A stretch of DNA of 64,000 nucleotides from Actinomyces bowdenii (lineage in GTDB: Bacteria; Actinomycetota; Actinomycetes; Actinomycetales; Actinomycetaceae), in assembly GCF_017592395.1 (NCBI RefSeq), contig NZ_JAGFOU010000004.1:87839-151838 (forward strand), written 5' to 3'. A program made the translations under genes and the position numbers. Positions 16,216 to 26,326 of the stretch are shown piece after piece (the first letter of the stretch is position 1; the number at the start of each line of letters is the position of its first letter). The notes under the pieces were generated by a model. That model saw nothing but the letters and a program-made list of their open reading frames with translations. It had not been told where the DNA came from and did not search any database.

Positions 16216-17088
16216 ATGTGGATGCTCTTCGCCTGCGGCGCGGCCTTCTTCGCCGGGGTGACGGCGGTGCTGGCCAAGGTCGGGATCCGGCACACGGACT
16301 CCACGGTGGCCACGGCGCTGCGCACCCCGGTGGTGCTGGCGGGGGCCTGGGCGATGGTGCTGCTGGTGGGCTCGCAGCGCTCCCTGGCGCAGGCCGATGC
16401 GCGCAGCCTGGTGCTGCTGGTGCTCTCGGGCCTGGCCACGGGCGCCTCCTGGCTGTGCTACTTCCGGGCGCTCCAGCTGGGAGAGGTCTCCAAGGTGGTG
16501 CCGATCGACAAGATGAGCACCGTGATGACCGTGCTGCTCGCGGTGGTGGTCCTGGGGGAGGGGCTGAGCCCGGCCGGTGGTGCGGGCGTGGTGCTCATGA
16601 CGGCCGGCACCCTGCTCATGCTGGAGCGCGAGGACCTGCGGGCCCTGCCCCGGGCGCTGCGCGGCGGCGGGGGCTGGCTGGTCCACGCCCTGGGGTCGGC
16701 GGTCTTCGCGGCGCTGACGGCGGTGCTGGGCAAGGCCGGCATCGTGGGGGTGGAGTCGAACCTGGGAACAGCGGTGCGCACCGCGGTGGTGCTGGTGATG
16801 GCCTGGGTGCTGGTCCTGGTCTCGGGCAAGTGGGGGGAGGTCAGGCGGGTGCCGCGCGGCGAGCTGGGCTGGGTGCTGGCCTCGGGGGCGGCCACGGCGG
16901 CCTCCTGGCTGTGCTTCTACCGCGCCCTGCAGGATGGCCCGGCGAGCGTCGTGGTGCCGATCGACCGAATGAGCGTGCTGGTGACGGTCGCCTTCTCCGC
17001 CCTCGTGCTGGGCGAGCCCACGGGCCGGCGCTACCTGGCGGGCCTGGGGCTCCTCGTGGCCGGGACCCTGGCCCTGGTGGCCGCTTGA
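16216..17088 (+). CDS. EamA-family (DMT) transporter
   Basis: Ten-helix drug/metabolite transporter superfamily member, 290 residues. The two EamA repeats are obvious by internal similarity: the first begins AFFAGVTAVLAKVGIRHTDS and the second AVFAALTAVLGKAGIVGVES. Each ends with ASWLCYFRALQLGEVSKVVPIDK or ASWLCFYRALQDGPASVVVPIDR. Such proteins export or import small metabolites; the substrate is not predictable. Monocistronic, leaderless by promoter geometry. Confidence 0.9.
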   Translation: MWMLFACGAAFFAGVTAVLAKVGIRHTDSTVATALRTPVVLAGAWAMVLLVGSQRSLAQADARSLVLLVLSGLATGASWLCYFRALQLGEVSKVVPIDKMSTVMTVLLAVVVLGEGLSPAGGAGVVLMTAGTLLMLEREDLRALPRALRGGGGWLVHALGSAVFAALTAVLGKAGIVGVESNLGTAVRTAVVLVMAWVLVLVSGKWGEVRRVPRGELGWVLASGAATAASWLCFYRALQDGPASVVVPIDRMSVLVTVAFSALVLGEPTGRRYLAGLGLLVAGTLALVAA

Positions 17089-17100
17089 CCCCCGCCCCCG

Positions 17101-17288
17101 TTGCACATCTTCAACGCCGGCCCTGACCACATCATGCGGAAAAGTCGCAGTCTGCGGCCCCTGGGGCCCCTGAAGATGTGCAACCCGGCTCACGGTGCAC
17201 ATCTTCAGGGGCCCCGCGGGGAGGCACCGGATCCCGTATCCGCGGAATCGCGCCATTGAGCCGATCGGTTGATGGCTGAAGATGTGCA
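17101..17288. repeat. Four alternating copies of TGCACATCTTCA between EamA and phoH genes
   Basis: Direct copies at 17101-17113 (with leading T) and 17196-17207; inverted copies at 17171-17183 and 17277-17288. The central pair forms a perfect 20-bp inverted repeat, GGGGCCCCTGAAGATGTGCA at 17163-17182 with its complement at 17196-17215 and a 13-base loop. The outer copies give alternative 12- to 13-bp stems. The segment also contains CATGCGGAAAAGTC (17133-17146), found inverted at 27504-27517. Confidence 0.9.
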
Positions 17289-17310
17289 GCAGGAGCGCGG
17301 CGCGGACCGT

Positions 17311-17316
17311 TAGGAT
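17311..17316 (+). promoter_or_regulatory. -10 hexamer TAGGAT, leaderless start of phoH
   Basis: Seven bases separate TAGGAT from ATG 17324, which selects this start over the upstream in-frame ATG at 17282 that lies within repeat sequence. Confidence 0.6.
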
Positions 17317-17323
17317 CAGCCCG

Positions 17324-18531
<1,208 letters not shown>

Positions 18532-18535
<4 letters not shown>

Positions 18536-18990
18536 CCACCGAGGTCAACAACGAGACATCCGTGCACATCGACGCCGCAGAGTTCACGGCCCTGGCCGAC
18601 CACGTGCTGCGCGCCATGCACGTCAACCCCGCCGCCGAGCTGAGCATCCTGTTCATCGACCCCGAGCCCATGGCCGAGCTCCACGAGCGCTGGCTGGACC
18701 TGCCCGGCCCCACCGACGTCATGAGCTTCCCCATGGACGAGCTGCGCCCCGGCACCCCCGGGGCCCAGACCCCCGCCGGCACCCTGGGCGACATCGTGCT
18801 GTGCCCCCAGGTGGCCGCCGAGCAGGCCCTCAAGGCGGGCCACTCCGCCGTGGAGGAGATGCTCCTGCTGACCACCCACGGCATCCTCCACCTCCTGGGC
18901 TTCGACCACGCCGAGCCCCAGGAGCGCAAGGAGATGTTCGACCTCCAGCGCAAGCTGCTCCTGACCTTCCTGGCGGAGCGGCGCGCGTGA
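18532..18990 (+). CDS. ybeY: Endoribonuclease YbeY (rRNA maturation)
   Basis: Zinc metalloprotein required for 16S rRNA 3'-end maturation and ribosome quality control. 152 residues. The zinc motif HGILHLLGFDH supplies His116, His120 and His126, and the substrate-side segment PTDVMSFPMDE is the usual TDVLSFP signature. The ATG overlaps the phoH stop and its own stop overlaps the GTG of the next gene, so all three are coupled. Confidence 0.96.
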
Positions 18991-20333
18991 GCGGCATCCC
19001 CGTCGCGCCCCTCATCTCCTGCGCCGTCGTCGTCCTGGGCCTGGGGGCTCTGCTGTCCGCGGGGGAGGCCGCCCTGGGCCGATTCACCCGGGCCGCCGCC
19101 GAGGACCTGGTGGAGGAGGGGCGCCGCGGGGCCCAGCGCGTGCGGGCCCTGGCCCGGCGCCGGGGCCCGGTCCTGGCCGCCGTCGCGGTGGCGCGCATCG
19201 CCGTGGACATGCTGGCCGCCGTCCTGACCACCCTGGCCGTCTCCGGGCTGGTGCACCGCTGGTGGCTGGTCCTGGCCGCGGCCCTGGTCATCAACATCCT
19301 CCTGCTGGGCCTGGTGGTGGGGCTGTCGCCGCGCACCTACGGCCAGCGCCACCCCGCCGCCACCCTGCTGGCCCTGGGGCCGCTGCTGGGCTGGGTCGAT
19401 GCGGCCGCCAGGCCCTGGCAGTGGCTGGCCTCCCGCCGCGCCCGCGCCACCGCCCCCACCGACGCCGAGGCCCGCGAGGCCGTCCAGCAGGACCTGCGCG
19501 AGATCATCGACGAGGTCGGCGAGCCCGAGACCATCGAGGACGAGGACCGCCAGATGCTGCGCAGCGTCGTCGAGCTGGGCCAGACCCTCGTGCGCGAGGT
19601 CATGGTCCCGCGCACCGACATGGTCACCATCGAGGCCCTCAAGCCGGCCTCGGCGGCCATGCGCCTGTTCGTGCGCTCGGGCTACTCTCGCGTGCCGGTC
19701 ATCGGCGAGGACGCCGACGATGTGCGCGGCCTGCTCTACCTCAAGGACGTCCTGCGGCGCCTGGCCGCCCACCCCGAGCATGAGGACCTGCCGGTCTCGG
19801 CCTTCGTGCGCGAGGCCGAGTACGTGCCCGAGACCAAGCCCGCCGACGACCTGCTGCGCGAGATGCAGACCGGCCGCTTCCACATGGCCCTGGCCGTCGA
19901 CGAGTACGGGGGCACCGCCGGGCTGGTGACCATGGAGGACCTCCTGGAGGAGGTCGTGGGCGAGCTCACCGACGAGCACGACCCCGAGCTGCCCGAGCCC
20001 GAGCTGATCGGTCCCGGGGTCTACCGCGTGCCCGCGCGCCTGGGCCTGGATGAGCTCGGTGCCCTGTTCGGCCTGGAGATCGAGGATGACGACGTCGAGA
20101 CCGCCGGAGGCCTGCTGACCAAGGCCATCGGCCGCGTCCCCCTGCCCGGGGCCACCGGGGACATCCAGGGGCTGCGGCTGACGGCCGGGGAGGTGGCCGG
20201 GCGGCGCCGCCAGGTGGCCGCCCTGCAGGCCCGCCTCACCCCCGACGCCGATGCCGCCGGTCCCTCCCCGGGCCTGGCCCAGGACCCCGCCCCAGACCCC
20301 GCCCACGACAAGGACACCGACACCGATGACTAG
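18987..20333 (+). CDS. CNNM/CorC-type membrane protein with CBS pair (hemolysin family)
   Basis: Inner-membrane protein of 448 residues related to Mg2+/Co2+ efflux and CNNM transporters. DUF21/CNNM transmembrane domain at about 1-150 with three or four helices; it is shorter and more Ala/Arg-rich than usual. Then [21 protein letters not shown], a CBS pair ([15 protein letters not shown]..., [30 protein letters not shown]) and a CorC_HlyC domain ([18 protein letters not shown]). Acidic tail [11 protein letters not shown] 18987 overlaps the ybeY stop; the gene overlaps era by eight bases. Confidence 0.92.
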   Translation: MSGIPVAPLISCAVVVLGLGALLSAGEAALGRFTRAAAEDLVEEGRRGAQRVRALARRRGPVLAAVAVARIAVDMLAAVLTTLAVSGLVHRWWLVLAAALVINILLLGLVVGLSPRTYGQRHPAATLLALGPLLGWVDAAARPWQWLASRRARATAPTDAEAREAVQQDLREIIDEVGEPETIEDEDRQMLRSVVELGQTLVREVMVPRTDMVTIEALKPASAAMRLFVRSGYSRVPVIGEDADDVRGLLYLKDVLRRLAAHPEHEDLPVSAFVREAEYVPETKPADDLLREMQTGRFHMALAVDEYGGTAGLVTMEDLLEEVVGELTDEHDPELPEPELIGPGVYRVPARLGLDELGALFGLEIEDDDVETAGGLLTKAIGRVPLPGATGDIQGLRLTAGEVAGRRRQVAALQARLTPDADAAGPSPGLAQDPAPDPAHDKDTDTDD

Positions 20334-21504
20334 GACGCCCGAGAGCCACGAGACCAGCCCCGATCCCGTGGGTGCCGGCATCCCCCCGCGGGACGCCGTG
20401 AGCCCCGGGCCCCCGACGGGCTTCCGCTTCCCCTCCGACGCCGAGCTCATGGACGGCCCCAACGCCCTGGAGGACTTCGGGGACCCTGATGGCGAGGGCG
20501 GGGACGGGCCGGATGAGCAGGACGCGGAGCCCCCCGAGGGCCTGCCCGCCTCGGCCCGCGTCGAGGTCGCCATCCCCGACTACCCCGAGGACTTCCGGGC
20601 CGGCTTCGCCTGCCTCGTGGGGCGCCCCAACGCGGGCAAGTCCACCCTGACCAACGCCCTGGTGGGAACCAAGGTCGCCATCACCTCCGGGCGCCCCCAG
20701 ACCACGCGCCACAACGTCCGCGGCGTGGTCCACCGCGAGGGCGCCCAGCTGGTGCTGGTCGACACCCCCGGGATGCACCGGCCCCGCACCCTGCTGGGCA
20801 AGCGCCTCAACGACCTGGTGCGCCAGACCCTGGCCGATGTCGACGTCGTCGCCCTGTGCATCCCGGCCGACGAGAGGATCGGCCCCGGCGACCGCTTCAT
20901 CGCCCGGGACCTGGCCGATCTGCGCACGCCCGTGGTCGCGGTGGTCACCAAGGCCGACAAGGTCTCGCGCCAGGACCTGGCCGCCCAGCTGCTGGCCGTC
21001 GACGCCCTGGGGGAGTGGGCCGACATCGTGCCGGTCTCGGCGGTCAGCGGCGAGCAGATCGGGACCCTGGAGGAGGTGCTCATCAAGCACCTGCCCCTGT
21101 CCCCGCCCCTGTACCCCACCGGGGAGATCACCGATGAGCCCCGGGAGGTGATGATCGCCGAGCTGGTCCGGGAGGCCGCCCTGGAGGGCGTGCGCGAGGA
21201 GCTGCCCCACTCCCTGGCCGTCGTCGTCGATGAGATCGCCGACCCCAGCGACACCACGCGCGAGGCCGGCCTGGTCAAGGGCGCGGGCCAGCGCCTCCAG
21301 GTGCGCATCTCCCTGGTGGTCGAGCGCGACTCCCAGAAGGCCATCATCATCGGCAAGGGCGGGTCCCGCCTCAAGGAGGTGGGGGTCAAGGCGCGCCGGG
21401 GCATCGAGGAGCTGCTGGGCCGCAAGGTCTACCTCGACCTGCACGTGCGCACCGCCAAGGACTGGCAGTCCGACCCCAAGGCCCTGGCCCGCCTCGGCTT
21501 CTGA
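20326..21504 (+). CDS. era: GTPase Era with acidic N-terminal extension
   Basis: Ribosome-assembly GTPase binding 16S rRNA near its 3' end. 392 residues. G1 GRPNAGKST at 99-107, G3 DTPGMH, G4 TKADK, G5 SAVSG, then the KH domain with AIIIGKGGSRLKEVGVKARRGIEELLG. Canonical Era starts within ten residues of the G1 strand; here about 90 extra residues, rich in Asp/Glu/Pro/Gly, precede it. ATG 20326 overlaps the previous gene; no internal start with a ribosome site near residue 85 is evident, so the extension is probably translated. Role in the operon with ybeY: 30S maturation. Confidence 0.95.
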   Translation: MTRTPESHETSPDPVGAGIPPRDAVSPGPPTGFRFPSDAELMDGPNALEDFGDPDGEGGDGPDEQDAEPPEGLPASARVEVAIPDYPEDFRAGFACLVGRPNAGKSTLTNALVGTKVAITSGRPQTTRHNVRGVVHREGAQLVLVDTPGMHRPRTLLGKRLNDLVRQTLADVDVVALCIPADERIGPGDRFIARDLADLRTPVVAVVTKADKVSRQDLAAQLLAVDALGEWADIVPVSAVSGEQIGTLEEVLIKHLPLSPPLYPTGEITDEPREVMIAELVREAALEGVREELPHSLAVVVDEIADPSDTTREAGLVKGAGQRLQVRISLVVERDSQKAIIIGKGGSRLKEVGVKARRGIEELLGRKVYLDLHVRTAKDWQSDPKALARLGF

Positions 21505-21569
21505 GGCGGGACCAGGCGATCGTGCCGCCGCCGGACTGTGCTTCGGCCCGGTCATGGCGCACACTGGGT

Positions 21570-21585
21570 CCCATGAACTCATGGG
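21570..21585. promoter_or_regulatory. Inverted repeat CCCATGA-AC-TCATGGG upstream of putA
   Basis: Perfect 7-bp arms around AC, about 60 bases before the putA start, in a 141-base gap. A likely operator for a proline-utilisation regulator or for PutA control; no binder is encoded nearby. Confidence 0.5.
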
Positions 21586-21645
21586 CCCCGCGGCAGGCCC
21601 ATCGGTCCTGGCCACCCTCCTGACGCACAAGAATGGGAGTGCACT

Positions 21646-24600
21646 ATGACAACGACGTCACCTCACACCGGCCCAGAGCCCGCCCCCGGCCTCCCGGAGC
21701 CCGGGGCCTGCCCCGCCGGGCTGTGGGACCTGGGCATCCGGGCCGTGGCCCGCGCCCGCACCTGGGCGGATGCCTCGGCCCATGAGCCGGTGCCCCGCAC
21801 GGCCGAGCTCCTGTCGCGCATCCTGGCCGACCCCGACGGCCTGGAGTTCACCACGCGCTTCGTCGACGACGTCGTGCGGCCCGCCGACCTCGACGTGGCC
21901 GGGCGGGCCCTCCAGCGCCTGGCCGCGGGGCGCACCGGCTTCCTGCCCCCGGCGCTGTCGGCGGCCATGGGCATGGGCGGGCTCGCCTCGCGCCTGGCGC
22001 CCTCGGCGGTGGCGGCCATCGCCCGGCGCACCTTCCGCGAGCTGGTCGGCGACCTGGTGGTCGATGCCACCGATCGGGGACTGGGGCCGGCCCTGGCCCG
22101 CCTGCGCAAGGGCGGCAACCGGCTCAACGTCAACCTCCTGGGCGAGGCGGTCCTGGGCGAGCAGGAGGCGGGCCGCCGCCTGGCCGATGTCGCCGACCTG
22201 GTCACGCGCGAGGATGTCGACTACGTCTCGGTCAAGGTCTCGGCCGTCACCGGCCCCCACAACCCGTGGGGCTTCGAGGAGGTCGTGGCCCACGGCGTGG
22301 AGGTCCTCACTCCCCTGTACCGCCTGGCCCGCGACCACGGCACCTTCCTCAACCTGGACATGGAGGACTACAAGGACCTGGACCTGACCCTGGCGGTCTT
22401 CACCGCCATCCTGGACCAGGAGGACCTGGCCGGCTATGAGGCCGGCATCGTCCTGCAGGCCTACCTGCCCGACTCCCTGGCCGCCATGCAGCGCCTCCAG
22501 GAGTGGGCGGCCGCTCGCGTGGCCGCCGGCGGGGCGTGCATCAAGGTGCGCGTGGTCAAGGGCGCCAACCTGGCCATGGAGGCCGTGGACGCCCAGATCC
22601 ACGGCTGGGAGATGACCACCCTGCCCTCCAAGCAGGCCACGGACACCAACTACAAGCGCATCCTGGACTGGGCGATGACCCCCGAGCGCACCAGGAGCAT
22701 CCGCCTGGGCGTGGCGGGCCAGAACCTGTTCGACATCGCCCTGGCCTACGAGATGCGCGCCGAGCGCGGCCTGGAGGACGGCGACGCCGTGGAGTTCGAG
22801 ATGCTCTCGGGCATGGCCACCGGCATCCAGGAGGTCGTGCGCCGCGATGTGGGCCACCTGCTCCTCTACGTGCCCGTGGTCTCGCCCGCCGAGTTCGATG
22901 TGGCCATCGCCTACCTGGTGCGGCGCCTGGAGGAGAATGCGGCGCCGGCCAACTTCATGTCCGGGGTCTTCGACATCGCCACCGATGAGGCGGTCTTCAA
23001 CCGGGAGCGCGACCGCTTCCTGGCGGCCCTGGCCGACGTCGACCCCTCCGCGCCCCTGCCCGCGCCCCGCCGGGGCCAGGACCGCCTGGCGGAGGCCGAG
23101 GCGGAGCTGCCGGAGCCGGGGGACTCCCCGCGCCCCTTCACCGCCACCCCCGACTCCGACCCCGCCCTGGCCGCCAACCGCCGCTGGGCCCGCCGGATCG
23201 CCGCGGCCGTGCCCGCCTCCCAGCGCGGCGTGCGGGCCGTGGCCTCCGGGGCCGCCCGCCTGTCCACCACCGAGGCCGTCGACGCCGCCGTCGAGCTCCT
23301 GCGCGACTCCGCCCCCGCCTGGGCCGGGCTGGGCGCCCGGGAGCGGGCCATCATCCTGCACCGGGTCGGCGACGTGCTGGCCAAGCGGCGCGGCGAGCTC
23401 ATCGAGGTGGCCGCCTCCGAGGCGGGCAAGACCATCGACCAGGCCGACCCCGAGGTCAGCGAGGCCATCGACTTCTGCCACCACTACGCCGAGATGAGCC
23501 TGTCCCTGGAGGACCCCGACTACCTGGTCGGGGCGCGCTTCGCCCCCTCGCGCCTGACGGTGGTGGCCTCGCCCTGGAACTTCCCCCTGGCCATCCCCAC
23601 CGGGGGCGTGGCCGCCGCCCTGGCCACGGGCAGCGCCGTCATCCTCAAGCCCGCGCCCCCGGCCAAGCGCTGCGCCGCCGAGCTCGTCGAGGCCTTCCAC
23701 GAGGCGGGCGTGCCCCAGGACGTCCTCATGCTGGCGCCCATCGAGGACGGCGAGGTCTCCCAGCACCTGGTCACCCACGAGGGAGCGGACCGGGTCATCC
23801 TCACCGGCTCCTACGACACCGCCCGGCTCTTCCGCTCCTGGAAGCCGGACATGCACCTGCTGGGGGAGACCAGCGGGAAGAACGCCATCATCGTCACCCC
23901 CTCGGCCGATCCCGACCTGGCCGTGCGCGACACGGTGGCCTCCGCCTTCGCCCACGCCGGGCAGAAGTGCTCGGCCTCCTCGCTGCTCATCCTCGTGGGC
24001 TCGGCCGGGCGCTCCGAGCGCATCGCCCGCCAGCTGGTGGATGCCACCGCCTCGCTGCGCGTGGCCGGGCCCGAGCACCTCGACGCCCAGGTGGGGCCCG
24101 TCGTGGTGCCCGATGAGCCCAAGGCCCTGCGGGGCCTGACCACCCTGGGGGCCGGCGAGCACTGGGTGCTGCGCCCCCGGCACCTGGGCGGGGGCCTGTG
24201 GCGCCCCGGAATCCGGGCGGGGGTGCGGCCTGGCAGCGAGTACCACCTCACCGAGTACTTCGCCCCGGTCCTGGGGGTCATGCGCGTCGATACCCTCCAG
24301 GAGGCCATTGACGCGGTCAATGCGGTGGACTACGGCCTGACCTCGGGGCTGCAGACCCTCGACGCCGAGGAGCTGGAGCTGTGGCTGGAGCAGGTCGAGG
24401 CTGGCAACCTCTACGTCAACCGCGGCATCACCGGGGCGATCGTGCGCCGTCAGCCCTTCGGCGGCTGGAAGCGCTCGGCCATCGGCTCGACGACGAAGGC
24501 CGGCGGTCCCAGCTACCTGCTGGGGCTGGGCGACCTCGTGGCGGGGGACCGGGCCGGGGCCGCGCAGGCCGATGACCGGGCCGCCCCGGTGGTCGAGGGC

Positions 24601-25200
24601 CTCTACGACGCTGCCCGTCACGAGCTGGCCCACGAGGAGCTGGCCTTCCTGCGCGGCGCCCTGGCCGCCGATGCCCGGGCCTGGGAGGCCGCCTACGGGC
24701 GGGCCGTGGATGTCACGGGCCTGGCCTGCGAGCGCAACGCGCTGCGCTACCGCAGCGCCCAGGTGGTGGTGCGCGCCGAGATGGGCACCGCTCCGGTGGA
24801 CCTCGTGCGCGTCATGGCCGCAGGCATCCTGTCGGGGGCCGTTCTCCGGCTGTCCACGGCCGAGCAGCTGAGCCCCTCCCTGCGCGGGGCCCTGGCGGGC
24901 GCCGGCGTCGAGGTCGTGGTCGAGGCGCCGGTGGTCTGGCAGGCGCGCCTGGCCGACCTGGCCGCCTCCGGGGACCTGGGCGTGCGGGTGCGCCTCCTGG
25001 GGCCGCGCGAGCAGGGCGCCCAGGAGCGCTGGCAGGAGGCCTCCCGGGTCACCGGGGGCAGCCCGGATGTGGCCCTGTACACCGGGGAGGTGACGGCCTG
25101 CCCGCACAGCGAGCTGCTGCCCTTCCTGCGCGAGCAGTCGGTGTCGGTGACCAGCCACCGCTTCGGCACCCCCTTCGACATCGCCGAGGGGCTGCTGTAG
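21646..25200 (+). CDS. putA: Bifunctional proline dehydrogenase / L-glutamate-gamma-semialdehyde dehydrogenase
   Basis: Converts proline to glutamate in two steps on one 1184-residue chain. The proline dehydrogenase barrel occupies about 100-470, with LNLDMEDYKDLDLT, IKVRVVKGANLAMEAV and RLGVAGQNLFDIA (FAD and substrate side). The aldehyde dehydrogenase half (about 500-1000) has PWNFPLAIPTGG, GETSGKNAI, catalytic Cys775 in GQKCSASS, and LYVNRGITGAIVRRQPFGGWKRS. A C-terminal region of about 180 residues lacks catalytic motifs. No N-terminal ribbon-helix-helix, so it is not a self-repressor. Monocistronic; inserted between era and leuA relative to the usual order. A GGGAG ribosome site precedes ATG 21646. 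Confidence 0.96.
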   Translation: MTTTSPHTGPEPAPGLPEPGACPAGLWDLGIRAVARARTWADASAHEPVPRTAELLSRILADPDGLEFTTRFVDDVVRPADLDVAGRALQRLAAGRTGFLPPALSAAMGMGGLASRLAPSAVAAIARRTFRELVGDLVVDATDRGLGPALARLRKGGNRLNVNLLGEAVLGEQEAGRRLADVADLVTREDVDYVSVKVSAVTGPHNPWGFEEVVAHGVEVLTPLYRLARDHGTFLNLDMEDYKDLDLTLAVFTAILDQEDLAGYEAGIVLQAYLPDSLAAMQRLQEWAAARVAAGGACIKVRVVKGANLAMEAVDAQIHGWEMTTLPSKQATDTNYKRILDWAMTPERTRSIRLGVAGQNLFDIALAYEMRAERGLEDGDAVEFEMLSGMATGIQEVVRRDVGHLLLYVPVVSPAEFDVAIAYLVRRLEENAAPANFMSGVFDIATDEAVFNRERDRFLAALADVDPSAPLPAPRRGQDRLAEAEAELPEPGDSPRPFTATPDSDPALAANRRWARRIAAAVPASQRGVRAVASGAARLSTTEAVDAAVELLRDSAPAWAGLGARERAIILHRVGDVLAKRRGELIEVAASEAGKTIDQADPEVSEAIDFCHHYAEMSLSLEDPDYLVGARFAPSRLTVVASPWNFPLAIPTGGVAAALATGSAVILKPAPPAKRCAAELVEAFHEAGVPQDVLMLAPIEDGEVSQHLVTHEGADRVILTGSYDTARLFRSWKPDMHLLGETSGKNAIIVTPSADPDLAVRDTVASAFAHAGQKCSASSLLILVGSAGRSERIARQLVDATASLRVAGPEHLDAQVGPVVVPDEPKALRGLTTLGAGEHWVLRPRHLGGGLWRPGIRAGVRPGSEYHLTEYFAPVLGVMRVDTLQEAIDAVNAVDYGLTSGLQTLDAEELELWLEQVEAGNLYVNRGITGAIVRRQPFGGWKRSAIGSTTKAGGPSYLLGLGDLVAGDRAGAAQADDRAAPVVEGLYDAARHELAHEELAFLRGALAADARAWEAAYGRAVDVTGLACERNALRYRSAQVVVRAEMGTAPVDLVRVMAAGILSGAVLRLSTAEQLSPSLRGALAGAGVEVVVEAPVVWQARLADLAASGDLGVRVRLLGPREQGAQERWQEASRVTGGSPDVALYTGEVTACPHSELLPFLREQSVSVTSHRFGTPFDIAEGLL

Positions 25201-25204
25201 CGCC

Positions 25205-25226
25205 GGCCTCCAGTGTGCCGGAGGCC
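25205..25226 (+). terminator. Terminator-like hairpin after putA
   Basis: GGCCTCC / GGAGGCC, 7-bp perfect stem, 8-base loop, five bases after the putA stop. Confidence 0.5.
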
Positions 25227-25368
25227 CCGTGGCCCGGCCCCCGCAGCCCCGGATCTGCCGGGTGCTGCGGGGGCCGCGTGCTGCGGTCCGCCGGGCCCTG
25301 TGGGCACGCTGCTCCGTCCCGCCCCTGGACGACCGGCCCGGCTCAGGCGAGACGACAGGTCACTCATC

Positions 25369-25398
25369 TATGATGCTATGTAGTAGAAGTGCTACACT
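25369..25398 (+). promoter_or_regulatory. AT-rich promoter/operator of the second ABC operon
   Basis: A conspicuously AT-rich stretch in this GC-rich genome. It includes possible -10 hexamers TATGAT (25369-25374) and TACACT (25393-25398). An inverted repeat with arms TGTAG and CTACA spans 25379-25396. No strong -35 was recognised. Confidence 0.5.
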
Positions 25399-25429
25399 TA
25401 GTTGCGTACCCACGGTGAGGAGGTGTGCC

Positions 25430-26326
25430 ATGCCAGAGGCGGTCCGATGTGAGGGCCTGGACTTCTCCTACGGGGCCAGGCCCGTGCTGCGGGGCGTGGA
25501 CCTGAGTATCGGCCGAGGCGAGGTGGTCTGCCTGCTGGGCCCCAATGGGGCGGGCAAGACGACCCTGGTCGAGCTGCTCCTGGGGTCCCTGCGCCCGTCC
25601 GCGGGCAGTGTGCGGGTCCTGGGCCGGGATCCCAGGGGTGCCGGGCACGCCTTCTGGTCCCGAGTCGGCCTGGTTCAGCAGAACTGGTCCGACCACCCCA
25701 AGTGGCGGGTGCGCGACCAGCTGGAGTGGATCCGCTCAACCCACCAGACCGTCGTCGATGAGGTGCTGGAGGTGGGACGGGCTCTGGCGGCCGTCGGCCT
25801 GGAGGGCAGGGCCTCCTCCCGCCTGGGGGACCTCTCGGGAGGGCAGCGCCGCGCCGTCGACCTCGCTGCCGCGCTCCTGGCCCGCCCCGAGCTGCTCATC
25901 CTCGATGAGCCCACCACCGGGCTGGACCCTGCCGCCAAGGCCCGCATGCACGACCTCATCCTGGACCAGGTCGACCAGGTGGGCGCCACGGTGCTCATGA
26001 CCACCCACGACCTGGCCGAGGCCGAGCGCATCGCCTCGCGCATCCTCATCCTGGCCGGGGGAGGGATCGTGGCCAACGGCACCGCCACGCAGCTGCGCGA
26101 GTCCCTGCCGGGCCGCGCCGAGGTCACCTGGGTGCACAACGGGGAGCACCACGTGCACGCCACCGACAGTCCCGAGGCCTTCGTGGCGGGGCTGGACCTG
26201 GAGCGCATCTCCAGCCTGGCCGTTTCGCGCCCCACGCTGGAGGAGGCCTACCTGGCCCTGACCGCGGGCAGGGACGGTGCCGAGGGACCCCGGGCCGTGA
26301 AGGAGCAGGAGGAGTACCAGTCATGA
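25430..26326 (+). CDS. ABC exporter ATP-binding protein (second system)
   Basis: 298-residue nucleotide-binding protein of an ABC-2 exporter. Walker A GPNGAGKTT at about 39-47, Q-loop VGLVQQNWSDHPKW, signature LSGGQRRAVDLAAALL, Walker B LLILDEPTTGLDP, switch MTTHDLAEAERIAS, followed by the regulatory C-terminal strand region seen in CcmA/DrrA-like ATPases. GAGGAGG (25417-25423) positions ATG 25430. ATGA overlap with the permease gene. Confidence 0.92.
   Translation: MPEAVRCEGLDFSYGARPVLRGVDLSIGRGEVVCLLGPNGAGKTTLVELLLGSLRPSAGSVRVLGRDPRGAGHAFWSRVGLVQQNWSDHPKWRVRDQLEWIRSTHQTVVDEVLEVGRALAAVGLEGRASSRLGDLSGGQRRAVDLAAALLARPELLILDEPTTGLDPAAKARMHDLILDQVDQVGATVLMTTHDLAEAERIASRILILAGGGIVANGTATQLRESLPGRAEVTWVHNGEHHVHATDSPEAFVAGLDLERISSLAVSRPTLEEAYLALTAGRDGAEGPRAVKEQEEYQS

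Noticed and set aside
21658..25158. 1166-codon open frame on the minus strand across putA
   Set aside because: Antisense shadow of a high-GC gene; composition is Gly/His/Gln/Val-rich without any domain, while the plus strand encodes an unmistakable PutA.
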